Assembly: GCA_950097015.1 (NCBI GenBank)
Contig: CATNEN010000003.1
Location: forward strand, 12,367,501 to 12,431,500
Origin: Macrostomum hystrix
Lineage: Eukaryota; Platyhelminthes; Macrostomidae
Direction of reading: 5' to 3'
Length of the DNA: 64,000 nt
The notes beneath the pieces are model-generated. The model ran no database searches, was not told the origin of the DNA, and saw only the letters and a list, made by a program, of their open reading frames with translations. The position numbers and the translations under genes are program-made. This document shows positions 54,508-64,000 of the stretch, one piece after another. Within the stretch, counting starts at the first letter, position 1. Each line of letters begins with the position of its first letter.

Positions 54508-54659
54508 TTGGCTTATGCTTTAGCGTCACGTGACCATGGCACTTTAAGTTCGACGACGAAAAATTAGGGACAAAACCAGGCAAAACCAAATCATCTTTGA
54601 TGTCCCCAAATCCTTGAGGGAACGCATCGAAGACTAAAAAATTGACGTCAATCCACGAT
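54508..54659. other. Receptor 3' flank
   Basis: No AATAAA lies close to the stop; the 3' UTR end is undetermined. Confidence 0.3.
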
Positions 54660-55092
54660 AGCCTTTCCAAATCCTCGAAGCCATCCCTTAATCCTCGAAG
54701 CCATTCCCAAATCCTCGAAGCCATCCCCAAATCCTCGAAGCCATCCCTTAATCCTCGAAGCTATTCCCAAATCCTTGAAGCCATCCCCAAATCCTTGAAA
54801 CCATCCATTAATCCTCGAAGCCATTCCCAAATCCTCGAAGCCATCCCTTCATCATTGAAGCCATTTCCAAATCCTCGAAGCCATCCATTAATCCTCGAAG
54901 CCATTCCCAAATCCTTGAAGCCATCCCCAAATCCTTGAAGCCATCCCTTAATCCTCGAAGCCATTCCAAAATCCTTGAAGCCATCCCCAAATCCTTGAAG
55001 CCATTCCCAAATACTTGAAGCCATCCCCAAATCCTCGAAGCCATTCCCAAATCCTCGAAACCATTCCCAAATCCTCGAAGCCATTCCCAAAT
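54660..55092. repeat. Minisatellite, 20-bp unit (CCCAAATCCTCGAAGCCATT)
   Basis: About 21 units starting about 150 bp after the receptor stop codon, so it may be transcribed as 3' UTR. Confidence 0.92.
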
Positions 55093-55185
55093 CCCCAATT
55101 CGTAAACTACGTTTACGAAGGTTGGAATGCTTGTTTGTTTCAAGTATTTTTTGATGCTTTAATTATTATCAACTTGTAACAAACG

Positions 55186-55490
55186 TATCAGATGTACATT
55201 TGTACAAGCGTATCAGATGTACATTTGTACAAGCGTATCAGATGTACATTTGTACAAGCGTATCAGATGTACATTTGTACAAGCGTATCAGATGTACATT
55301 TGTACAAGCGTATCAGATGTACATTTGTACAAGCGTATCAGATGTACATTTGTACAAGCGTATCAGATTTACATTTGTACAAGCGTATCGGATGTTCATT
55401 TGTACAAGCGTATCAGATGTACATTTGTACAAGCGTATCAAATGTACATTTGTACAAGCGTATCAGATGTACATTTGTACAAGTGTATTG
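55186..55490. repeat. Minisatellite, 25-bp unit (GTATCAGATGTACATTTGTA + CAAGC)
   Basis: About 12 highly uniform units. Each contains the near-palindrome TGTACATTTGTACA. Confidence 0.93.
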
Positions 55491-55839
55491 AAACCAAAAA
55501 AATGTTAAAACACAACATAAATTTTCAATGTTCAATTTTCAGCGTAAATTTTGTTTGTAATTGAAACAATTGGAACAATTTAATGCGATCTTAGTATTTT
55601 TTATAATCCATAGTTATTAATCTAGTCTATCTCCGCGCAAAGTTTAATTACAAAAAATAGTATGTCATTTTATATCGGCACTACCGAGAACTTGTAGAGT
55701 ACTTCGTAAGCGTATTTTCCATAAAGTCAAACTCACTTTTCATAAAACGTGAAGTGCATTCCAGACTTGTACTTTCATCATTTTGAGCAGTAACTATTAA
55801 GCTCAATAAATTATTTCCTAGCAGTACATAAGTACAAAA

Positions 55840-56905
55840 ATCCCAGAATATTTGGAACATGGATTCCTGAATATTTGGAACTAGGATTCCTGAATATTTG
55901 GGACTGGGATTCCTGAATAGTAGGGACTAGGATTCCTGAATATTTGGGACTGGGATTCCTGAATATTTGGGACTAGGATTCCTGAATATTTGGGACTAGG
56001 ATTCCTGAATAGTAGGGACTAGGATTCCTGAATATTTGGGACTGGGATTCCTGAATATTTGGAACTGGGATTCCTGAATATTTTGGACTAGGATTCCTGA
56101 ATATTTGGGACTAGGATTCCTGAATATTTTGGACTAGGATTCCTGAATATTTTGGACTAGGATTCCTGAATATTTTGGACTAGGATTCTTGAATATTTGG
56201 GACTAGGATTCCTGAATATTTGGGACTGGGATTCCTGAATATTTGGGACTAGGATTCCTGAATACTTGGGACTAGGATTCCTGAATAGTAGGGACTAGGA
56301 TTCCTGAATATTTGGGACTAGGATTCCTGAATAGTAGGGACTAGGATTCCTGAATATTTGGGACTGGGATTCCTGAATATTTGGGACTAGGATTCCTGAA
56401 TATTTGGGACTAGGATTCCTGAATAGTAGGGACTGGGATTCCTGAATATTTGGGACTGGGATTCCTGAATATTTGGAACTGGGATTCCTGAATATTTTGG
56501 ACTAGGATTCCTGAATATTTTGGACTAGGATTCCTGAATATTTTGGACTAGGATTCCTGAATATTTTGGACTAGGATTCTTGAATATTTGGGACTAGGAT
56601 TCCTGAATATTTGGGACTGGGATTCCTGAATATTTGGGACTAGGATTCCTGAATACTTGGGACTAGGATTCCTGAATATTTGGGACTGGGATTCCTGAAT
56701 ATTTGGGACTAGGATTCCTGAATATTTGGGACTGGGATTCCTGAATATTTGGGACTGGGATTCCTGAATATTTGGGACTAGGATTCCTGAATACTTGGGA
56801 CTGGGATTCCTGAATATTTGGGACTAGGATTCCTGAATATTTGGGACTGGGATCGCTGAATATAAGGGACTGGGATTCCTTAATATTAGGGACTGGGATT
56901 CCTTA
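55840..56905. repeat. Minisatellite, 23-bp unit (GGATTCCTGAATATTTGGGACTA)
   Basis: About 46 units; a block with GAATAGTAGGGAC, then several TATTTTGGAC units, occurs twice (near 56010-56290 and 56410-56660), showing internal duplication of roughly 400 bp. Confidence 0.94.
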
Positions 56906-57405
56906 TATAAAGGTATAAAAATCCCTGACAATTTGGGAGCAATATTTTATTATCTTCACCATGAACTTCTAGCACAAGCAGAAGATCACTATTGGACTAA
57001 CAATACACAGTATAAACCCTTTCAGAAAACCCGTACATATTAATAATCGTGAACCGCCCTGGGCGATATGCCATAGCCATATGCGTGCATTATAACAAGC
57101 ATATATGATACAACATTTTTCACACATCAAACGTACCAGCTGTTGGAATTCAATTAGGATGCCAGATATGAGAGTGAGAATACTGTGACAGGAGATGCGT
57201 AGAGAGACAGCAGAAACTTTGACTTCAGGAACCGGGAGGGCAAACTGAAAGCAGAGGCAGTACAGACAACAGAGTACTGTTAGTTTAATAGGCCTAGTTG
57301 CATCGGTGTTTGATGCGTAGGAAGATCTGAAAATAGTACAGCTGCAATCGCGTTTTACTTGTAGATAAAGTGGGAACTTAATCATATCTCGTATTAATTA
57401 ATCAT
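56906..57405. other. Intergenic, nothing recognised
   Basis: A 138-codon minus-strand frame (56969-57385), Cys- and Leu-rich, has no recognisable domain. Confidence 0.3.
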
Positions 57406-57407
57406 AT

Positions 57408-57540
57408 TTGAGGATCTGGGAAGATTCTCAGTTTAATTCGAGGATCTGGGAAGATTCTCAGTTTAATTTGAAGATCTGGGAAGATTCTCAGTTTAATTTG
57501 AGAATCTGGGAAGATTCTCAGTTTAATTCGAGGATCTGGA
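57408..57540. repeat. Short tandem array, 30-bp unit (TTCGAGGATCTGGGAAGATT...)
   Basis: Between four and five units. Confidence 0.88.
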
Positions 57541-58158
57541 AACAAATGAAAATCTAAAAAATGAGAAACAATCAGAACAGTTGAAATAGTCATTTCTAAC
57601 TTTAATATGATTGGAATGGTGCAAATTTCGCTAGTAATTTCTTGCAGTGCTAATAGCAAAGCGTCACAATAATATTGCTATTTTGGCAGTCATAAAAAAC
57701 ATTAACAACGCTAGCATAAAACAGGTAAGTAACGGTTTGAAACTAGCATAAGTCATAAAAAAGTAAATAAGATACTCAACTAAGGAAAAATTACTATTTA
57801 CTATTATTAGCGCAATCCTGCAGTTTTAGTTAGTGAAAGGAATGAAAACGGTTGAAAATATCATCGTTTTAGTTGTCTCTTACTACTAAAAGTAAGACTT
57901 TTGCAACATGTGCGTTAAATTTGGCGTTTAAATTTGCGTTAAATTTCAAATATTTGATGAATGACAAATATGAATAAGTTAGGGTAATTAAGTAAGCCGA
58001 AACTGATGAAGACGTTTCCGATAACTTATTGCATGTCATATTGCGCAGAAATAACTAAACAAATAACAGTTTTTCGATACATATCGGAAAAGTTATTTAG
58101 GATATTTTATTACAGTGCAACTAATAGTAGTTTTATTAAAACTAAATAAAAGTTTCGT
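57541..58158. other. 3' flank of the PGAP1-like gene
   Basis: On the minus strand an AATAAA (plus TTTATT at 58132-58137) lies about 22 bp beyond the stop, a plausible polyadenylation signal. Nothing else was recognised. Confidence 0.4.
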
Positions 58159-61100
58159 CTACTCCTTCTTGACTCGCTTGGCGCCGAGTTGAGCTCGAAC
58201 AACAAGCAGGCAGCAGCGAGTTAGCGTGGCCGCGCCAAGCAACAGCAGCAGCAGCTTGGCATGCCCGGCATAGTTGCCATGCAGCTGCGAACCGGTGGAG
58301 CCAATCAGGATTGCCAGGCCCGAAGCCATCGGCCTTTGTTAGGAAACACAAACAGCGAATTCGCGAGTGTTGTCGATCGACAAGCGGTAAAAAATGAATA
58401 ATTCTATACATATCGGGTAGGCAAGAGGACAAATCTGAGAGTAAGTAGCTAAACATTAAAACTTATAACCTCCTTTATTCCTCTCCTTTATTTTAGTAAA
58501 TTAAAAATTTACATTTGTATAACATTTTACACTATAACTAACTCTCATCCTTCCATTCTTTACTCCCATACTCCCACTCTTCACTCTCATCCTCCCACTC
58601 TTCACTCTCATACTCCCACTCTTTACTCCCATAATCCCACTCTTCACTCTCATACTCCCACTCTTCACTCTCACACTCCCACTCTTCACTCTCATACTCC
58701 CACTCTTCACTCATACTCCCACTCTTCACTCATACTCCCACTCTTCACTCTCATACTCCCACTCTTCACTCTCATACTCCCACTCTTCACTCATACTCCC
58801 ACTCTTCACTCTCATACTCCCACACTTCACTCATACTCCCACTCTTCACTCATACTCCCACTCTTCACTCTCATACTCCCACTCTTCACTCTCATACTCC
58901 CACTCTTCACTCTCATACTCCCACACTTCACTCATACTCCCACTCTTCACTCATACTCCCACTCTTCACTCTCATACTCCCACTCTTCACTCATACTCCC
59001 ACTCTTCACTCTCATACTCCCACTCTTCACTCATACTCCCACTCTTCACTCATACTCCCACTCTTCACTCTCATACTCCCACTCTTCACTCATACTCCCA
59101 CTCTTCACTCTCATACTCCCACTCTTCACTCTCACACTCCCACTCTTCACTCCCATACTCCCACTCTTCACTCTCACACTCCCACTCTTTACTCCCATAA
59201 TCCCACTCTTCACTCCCATACTCCCACTCTTCACTCTCATACTCCCACTCTTCACTCTCATACTCCCACTCTTCACTCCCATACTCCCACTCTTCACTCC
59301 CATACTCCCACTCTTCACTCCCATACTCCCACTCTTCACTCTCATACTCCCAATCTTCACTCTCATACTCCCACTCTTCACTCCCATACTCCCACTCTTC
59401 ACTCTCACACTCCCACTCTTCACTCTCATCCTCCCACTCTTCACTCCCATACTCCCACTCTTCACTCCCATACTCCCACTCTTCACTCCCATACTCCCAC
59501 TCTTCACTCCCATACTCCCACTCTTCACTCCCATACTCCCACTCTTCACTCCCATACTCCCACTCTTCACTCTCATACTCCCACTCTTCACTCATACTCC
59601 CACTCTTCACTCTCATACTCCCACACTTCACTCATACTCCCACTCTTCACTCATACTCCCACTCTTCACTCTCATACTCCCACTCTTCACTCTCATACTC
59701 CCACTCTTCACTCTCATACTCCCACACTTCACTCATACTCCCACTCTTCACTCATACTCCCACTCTTCACTCTCATACTCCCACTCTTCACTCATACTCC
59801 CACTCTTCACTCTCATACTCCCACTCTTCACTCATACTCCCACTCTTCACTCATACTCCCACTCTTCACTCTCATACTCCCACTCTTCACTCATACTCCC
59901 ACTCTTCACTCTCATACTCCCACTCTTCACTCTCACACTCCCACTCTTCACTCCCATACTCCCACTCTTCACTCTCACACTCCCACTCTTTACTCCCATA
60001 ATCCCACTCTTCACTCCCATACTCCCACTCTTCACTCTCATACTCCCACTCTTCACTCTCATACTCCCACTCTTCACTCCCATACTCCCACTCTTCACTC
60101 CCATACTCCCACTCTTCACTCCCATACTCCCACTCTTCACTCTCATACTCCCAATCTTCACTCTCATACTCCCACTCTTCACTCCCATACTCCCACTCTT
60201 CACTCTCACACTCCCACTCTTCACTCTCATCCTCCCACTCTTCACTCCCATACTCCCACTCTTCACTCCCATACTCCCACTCTTCACTCCCATACTCCCA
60301 CTCTTCACTCCCATACTCCCACTCTTCACTCCCATACTCCCACTCTTCACTCCCATACTCCCACTCTTCACTCTCATACTCCCACTCTTCACTCTCATAC
60401 TCCCACTCTTCACTCTCATACTCCCACTCTTCACTCTCTCACTTTCTCACCCTTCACTCTCACTATCTCACCCTTCCCACGCTTTCTCACTTTACCTCAC
60501 TGCTGTCATCCTGAAAAGACAGTTTTCTAATTGTTTCTCACAGGCTCCAGCTAAGCAACCACCTAGGCAACTCACCAGCTAACAGTCAACACGGGAGCAT
60601 AGATGCGCCCACTTCCAAACTGACTGCTCAGAGCGGACTCAATGGCGTAGATCAAAGCGAATGCGATAGCCAGTGTATAGTGCGGATCCGATACTGGCAG
60701 ACTAAGCTGGCCAGATTGCAGAGTCTTAGCCCAAACAAACATTGACGGGCCTGTTAGGCAGGTGAGAACACTGCAGATTGCTGCCAGATTAACAGAGTGA
60801 TTAGCCAGGTTGCGGGTTTCTTGGGCGACCTGGCTGTTAGCGTTAGCCGCTGTGTCACTTGGAGTGTCGATGCGTATTGCTGCTGTCTGACGCGTTGGAG
60901 AAATTTTTTTAATAATATAATATAATTACTTCATAGCATATTGGAGTAGAATAGGGTCTCAGGTGAGTGAGTAGGGTGTCAGGTGAGTGAGTGAGTGAGG
61001 TGTCAGGTGAGTGAGTAGGGTGTCAGTTTAGTGACTAGAGCGTCAGGTGAGTGAGTAAGGTGTCAGATGAGTGATTAGGGTGTCAGGTGAGTGAGTAAGG

Positions 61101-63183
61101 TGTCAGATGAGTGAGTGAGGTGTCAGGTGAGTGACTAGGGTGGCAGGTGAGTGAGTAAGGTGTCAGGTGAGTGAGTGAGTAAGTTGTCAGGTGAGTGAGT
61201 GAGTGAGGTGTCAGGTGAGTGATTAGGGTGTCAGGTGAGTGAGTAAGGTGTCAGGTGAGTGAGTGAGTGAGGTGTCAGGTGAGTGAGTAAGGTGTCAGGT
61301 GAGTGAGTAAGGTGTCAGGTGAGTGAGTGAGTAAGGTTTCAGGTGAGTGAGTGAGGTGTCAGGTGAGTGATTAGGGTGTCCGGTGAGTGAGTAAGGTGTC
61401 AGGTGAGTGAGTAGGCTGTCATGTGAGTGAGTATGGTGTCAGGTGAGTGATTAGGGTGTCAGGTGAGTGATTAGGGTGTCAGGTGAGTGAGTAGGGAGTC
61501 AGGTGAGTGAGTAAGGCGTCAGGCCATACCTTGAGCAGCTGGGTAATAAGCAGGAAGGCGATTCCGGCAGCAGCGCAATGGCACTGGGTCATGTAGAGCG
61601 CCAGAATGCAACCGATGGGAGATAGAAAGTTGGCAAAATTTTTAGCAAACAAAGCCTGCTGCTGCTGCTGCTGCTGCTGAAATTGTCGAGCCAGCAAACT
61701 CCTTGGCGCGCGCAGAAGCAAGCCTAACCAGGCAACAATGACGGCCATAGACAGTAAGATAGCAACAGCCAATGGTAGGGCCAGACAGGCCAAGCTAACC
61801 TGACGAATCAGGCTGCTCAATCTGTTGCCAAAATCAGCGCTAGACGAGTGCGTAGCAACTGTTGACAGGCAAGCCGCTGCGGTTGTCAACAGTGTCAAAC
61901 TGGGATTGGCTAGCAGGTTGCCGTGCAGAGACCGGCTAGTGCCGCTAGGTTGGGCCATAGACGATAGGATTAATGATAGGATCTGAAATAAAAGGCGAAA
62001 TTGACGAGTTGATTGACTTTCGGTTGTTAGCTAGAGAAATCTGTGAAGCCTTTCAGCTTGAATCTTCTTCAAGTAAGAAATAAGATAATAGGCAGAATAA
62101 AGAGTTGGTACCAGAAAGTGCAGTTAGGGCGTCAGAAGATCCAGTATACTGTGTAAAAAAGATCCTGTAGGGTGTCAGACGATCTAGTTAAATTTCAGAC
62201 AATCTGATAGGGCGGCTGCAGACCCAAAATGGTGTCAGATGCCTCAGGAGGGTGTCAGATGCCTCAGGAGGGTGTCAGATGCCTCAGGAGGGTTTCAAAT
62301 GCCACAGAAGGGTGTCAAAAGAATCAGAAGGGTACCAGAAGTTCCAGTACAAGTTGTCAGATGCCCCAGTGTGCTGAGCTCAGTGTGTCAGAAGACTCTG
62401 GAAGGTGTCAGATGCCTTAGCGAGGTGTCAGAAGACTTTGGGGTGTCAGAAGACCTTGTGGTGTCAGAAGACACTGGAGGGTGTCAGAAGACACTGATGG
62501 GTGTCAGAAGACCTAGGAGTATGTCAGAAGACCAAAAAGGATGTCAGAAGGCCTTAGAGGGTGTCAGAAGACACTGGAGGGTGTCACAAGACCCAGGAGT
62601 ATGTCAGAAGACCTAGGAGGGTGTCAGAAGACCTAGGAGGGTGTCAGAAGACGCAACTCACATGCAAACTAGTCCAAGTGGGCACCTCCAGTCCAGCTAG
62701 TCTCAGCAGAGCGGCGCCAAACGCTTGCGGCCTGAACTGTACAGACAGGCGATAATCGCACAGCGGATTAGTGATCACGTGCAGCAGACACGAACTGCCT
62801 CCAACTCCGTCGTCAGTGAGGACGCAGTCAACCAAGCCCAGACTGGCATTCTGATTAAAGTACTGAACCGAGTGTACAAAACCGACGCCATCTTTGACAT
62901 TAGTCTGAGCCTGCTGAGCTAGGCAACCAGGATTTCCAACCAGAGCTCGGCATTTTGTAGCCTCCAACGTAGCCTCGAATCCGTGCCAGAACTGATTAGA
63001 CCAAGCGTGAGAATCGGACAAATCAAAGCTTGAGTAGAGAGTACCCGATGGCAGGCTTATCTCATTGTTCTGGTCGCTAGTTGCATTGTCGGAGGATTTC
63101 AGAGTGGCGAACAATGGCCACGGACTCCATTGGGGTTGAAGATTGCGAGAGGCTGCTGATCTCAATTCGAATAGCAACTCGGT
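58159..63183 (-). CDS. PGAP1: GPI inositol-deacylase-like (PGAP1/Bst1) membrane protein, 3' exons
   Basis: PGAP1 removes the inositol acyl chain of GPI anchors in the endoplasmic reticulum. Minus-strand exons are 62662-63183, 61530-61982, 60576-60886 and 58159-58333 (stop 58159-58161), with phases 0, 0 and 2 consistent, encoding about 486 residues. The first exon is a lumenal beta-rich region (NPLCDYRLSVQFRPQAFG, then LLRLAGLEVPTWTSLH) leading into ILSLILSS, like the lumen-to-membrane boundary of PGAP1. The following exons hold several hydrophobic helices (LACLALPLAVAILLSMAVIV; IGCILALYMTQCHCAAAG; NLAAICSVLTCLTGPSMFVW; YTLAIAFALIYAI; KLLLLLLGAATLTRC) and end RVKKE. A Gln run follows RSLLARQF. 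The catalytic lipase domain is not in the window and should lie beyond 64000. The name rests on remembered layout (helix followed by V-W at a conserved site) and needs a search; another multi-pass ER protein is possible. Confidence 0.55.
58545..60440. repeat. Minisatellite, 21-bp and 19-bp units (CACTCTTCACTCTCATACTCC), PGAP1-like last intron
   Basis: About 93 units of 21 bp, mixed with 19-bp units lacking CT. A block holding the rare CCCAATCTTCAC and TTTACTCCCATAATCCC units recurs 801 bp apart (59351/60152 and 59187/about 59988), so about 800 bp has been duplicated almost exactly. Purine-rich on the sense strand. Confidence 0.95.
60960..61515. repeat. Minisatellite, 20-bp unit (GGTGTCAGGTGAGTGAGTAA), PGAP1-like intron
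   Basis: About 26 units, some lengthened by an extra GAGT. The array runs to within about 10-15 bp of the splice donor of the exon at 61530-61982. Each unit contains CAGGTGAGT, a perfect 5' splice-site consensus, but on the strand opposite to the gene. Confidence 0.93.
61660..61682 (-). repeat. Coding CAG run in the PGAP1-like gene
   Basis: Encodes eight Gln after RSLLARQF, between two predicted helices. Confidence 0.85.
62230..62650. repeat. Minisatellite, 20-bp unit (GGGTGTCAGAAGACCTAGGA), PGAP1-like intron
   Basis: About 20 units, more diverged than most. It starts about six bases from the donor of the exon at 62662-63183. Contains GTGTCAG. Confidence 0.88.
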
Positions 63184-63539
63184 CTGAATTTTAGTCGTTG
63201 GGATATTTGTCTAGAAATTTTCATGGAATAAATCACATCATTGATGCAGTAAAATAATGAACACTAATCTCTCTAATTAACACTAAGATTAATTAAACAC
63301 TGTAGATTAATAATTATCTACAGACAAGAATCCCAATCCTTCTGATCTAGAATCCCAATTATCCTAATTTTCGAATCCCTCTCTCCAAATTGTAATCATC
63401 TTTACCCAAATCCGAATTATTATAATCTAGAAGTCATCGTTCATATCGCGAAATCCAAAACTTACATTTCCCAAAATATCACAATCATTCGTATACCCAA
63501 ATCTCAATTATTATTTACTAATCGTTCCTTAATCTAAAA
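63184..63539. other. PGAP1-like intron, AT-rich
   Basis: Holds decayed relatives of the right-edge array (AATCCCAATTATCCTAA-like words) but no clear units. Confidence 0.4.
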
Positions 63540-63559
63540 TCCAAATAATCCTAAACCCC

Positions 63560-64000
63560 TAACCCAATATCCCTAACAACATACCAAAAAATCCCTAATT
63601 CCAAATCTCAATCATCCCTAACCTTATGATCCAATAATCCTAACAAAATATCCCAATCATCCCTAACCTTATGACCCAGTAATCCCTAACAACATATCCA
63701 AAAATCCCTAATTCCGAATCCCAATCATCCCTAACCTTATGACCCAGTAATCCCTAACAACATATCCAAAAATCCCTATTTCCGAATCCCAATCATCCCT
63801 AACCTTATGACCCAGTAATCCCTAACAACATATCCAAAAATCCCTAATTCCGAATCCCAATCATCCCTAACCTTATGACCCAGTAATCCCTAACAACATA
63901 TCCAAAAATCCCTAATTCCGAATCCCAATCATCCCTAACCTTATGACCCAGTAATCCCTAACAACATATCCAAAAATCCCTAATTCCGAATCTCAATCAT
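63560..64000. repeat. Minisatellite, 68-bp unit, running off the right edge
   Basis: About six units containing AATCATCCCTAACCTTATGA, CCCAGTAATCCCTAACAACA and TATCCAAAAATCCCTAATTC. The 68-bp unit is itself made of shorter AATCCCTAA-like words, so it looks like a higher-order repeat grown from a smaller one. Confidence 0.9.

Noticed and set aside
56969-57385. 138-codon minus-strand frame, Cys- and Leu-rich
   Set aside because: No domain, no splice context, low-quality codon pattern; cannot be supported as a gene.
58501-60434. Acidic or basic repeat proteins (EEWEYES; VKSGSM)
   Set aside because: Antisense frames of the 21-bp array in the PGAP1-like intron.

Overview
This window is animal (metazoan) nuclear DNA. 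It holds multi-exon genes with GT-AG introns, a nicotinic acetylcholine receptor subunit, the dynactin actin-related protein ARP1, a beta-1,3-glycosyltransferase family and a GPI inositol-deacylase-like membrane protein, together with tRNA-derived SINEs and cut-and-paste DNA transposons. Coding CAG (polyglutamine) runs, AT-rich introns and dense minisatellites suggest an invertebrate, perhaps a lophotrochozoan or flatworm. That placement is inference, not proof. All gene models were built by eye from conserved protein motifs plus splice sites whose reading phases agree.

Layout. 1-2.2 kb: fragments of a Crypton-derived (DUF3504/ZMYM-like) protein interrupted by a decayed Tc1/mariner element with 129-bp inverted repeats. 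2.4-3.25 kb: a hAT-like terminal-repeat element carrying a SINE insertion with a 14-bp target duplication. 3.9-14.0 kb: a GT31 glycosyltransferase cluster, with two intact genes in inverted orientation (3905-5279 minus, 12614-13998 plus) and between them a chimeric fragment joining a GT31 last exon, a minisatellite and an SLC5-like transporter exon. 14.4-17.8 kb: hAT-like termini enclosing about 110 copies of a 30-bp repeat. 18.9-26.0 kb: the complete four-exon ARP1/centractin gene (minus). 28.0-30.4 kb: a three-exon synaptotagmin-like C2 protein (plus). 31.5-54.5 kb: a nine-exon alpha-type nicotinic receptor gene (plus) whose introns are largely minisatellite. 58.2-63.2 kb: the last four recognised exons of a PGAP1-like gene (minus), which probably continues past the right edge.

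The dominant feature is the minisatellites. More than 30 different arrays, with units mostly of 14-35 bp, occupy nearly every intron. They often begin within a few tens of bases of a splice site, and each array has its own sequence. At least six share the heptamer GTGTCAG. Two arrays in one receptor intron are reverse complements of each other. The genes do not form a pathway or operon; they are ordinary neighbours on a repeat-rich chromosome. I see no CRISPR array, no bacterial operon and no functional tRNA or rRNA gene.
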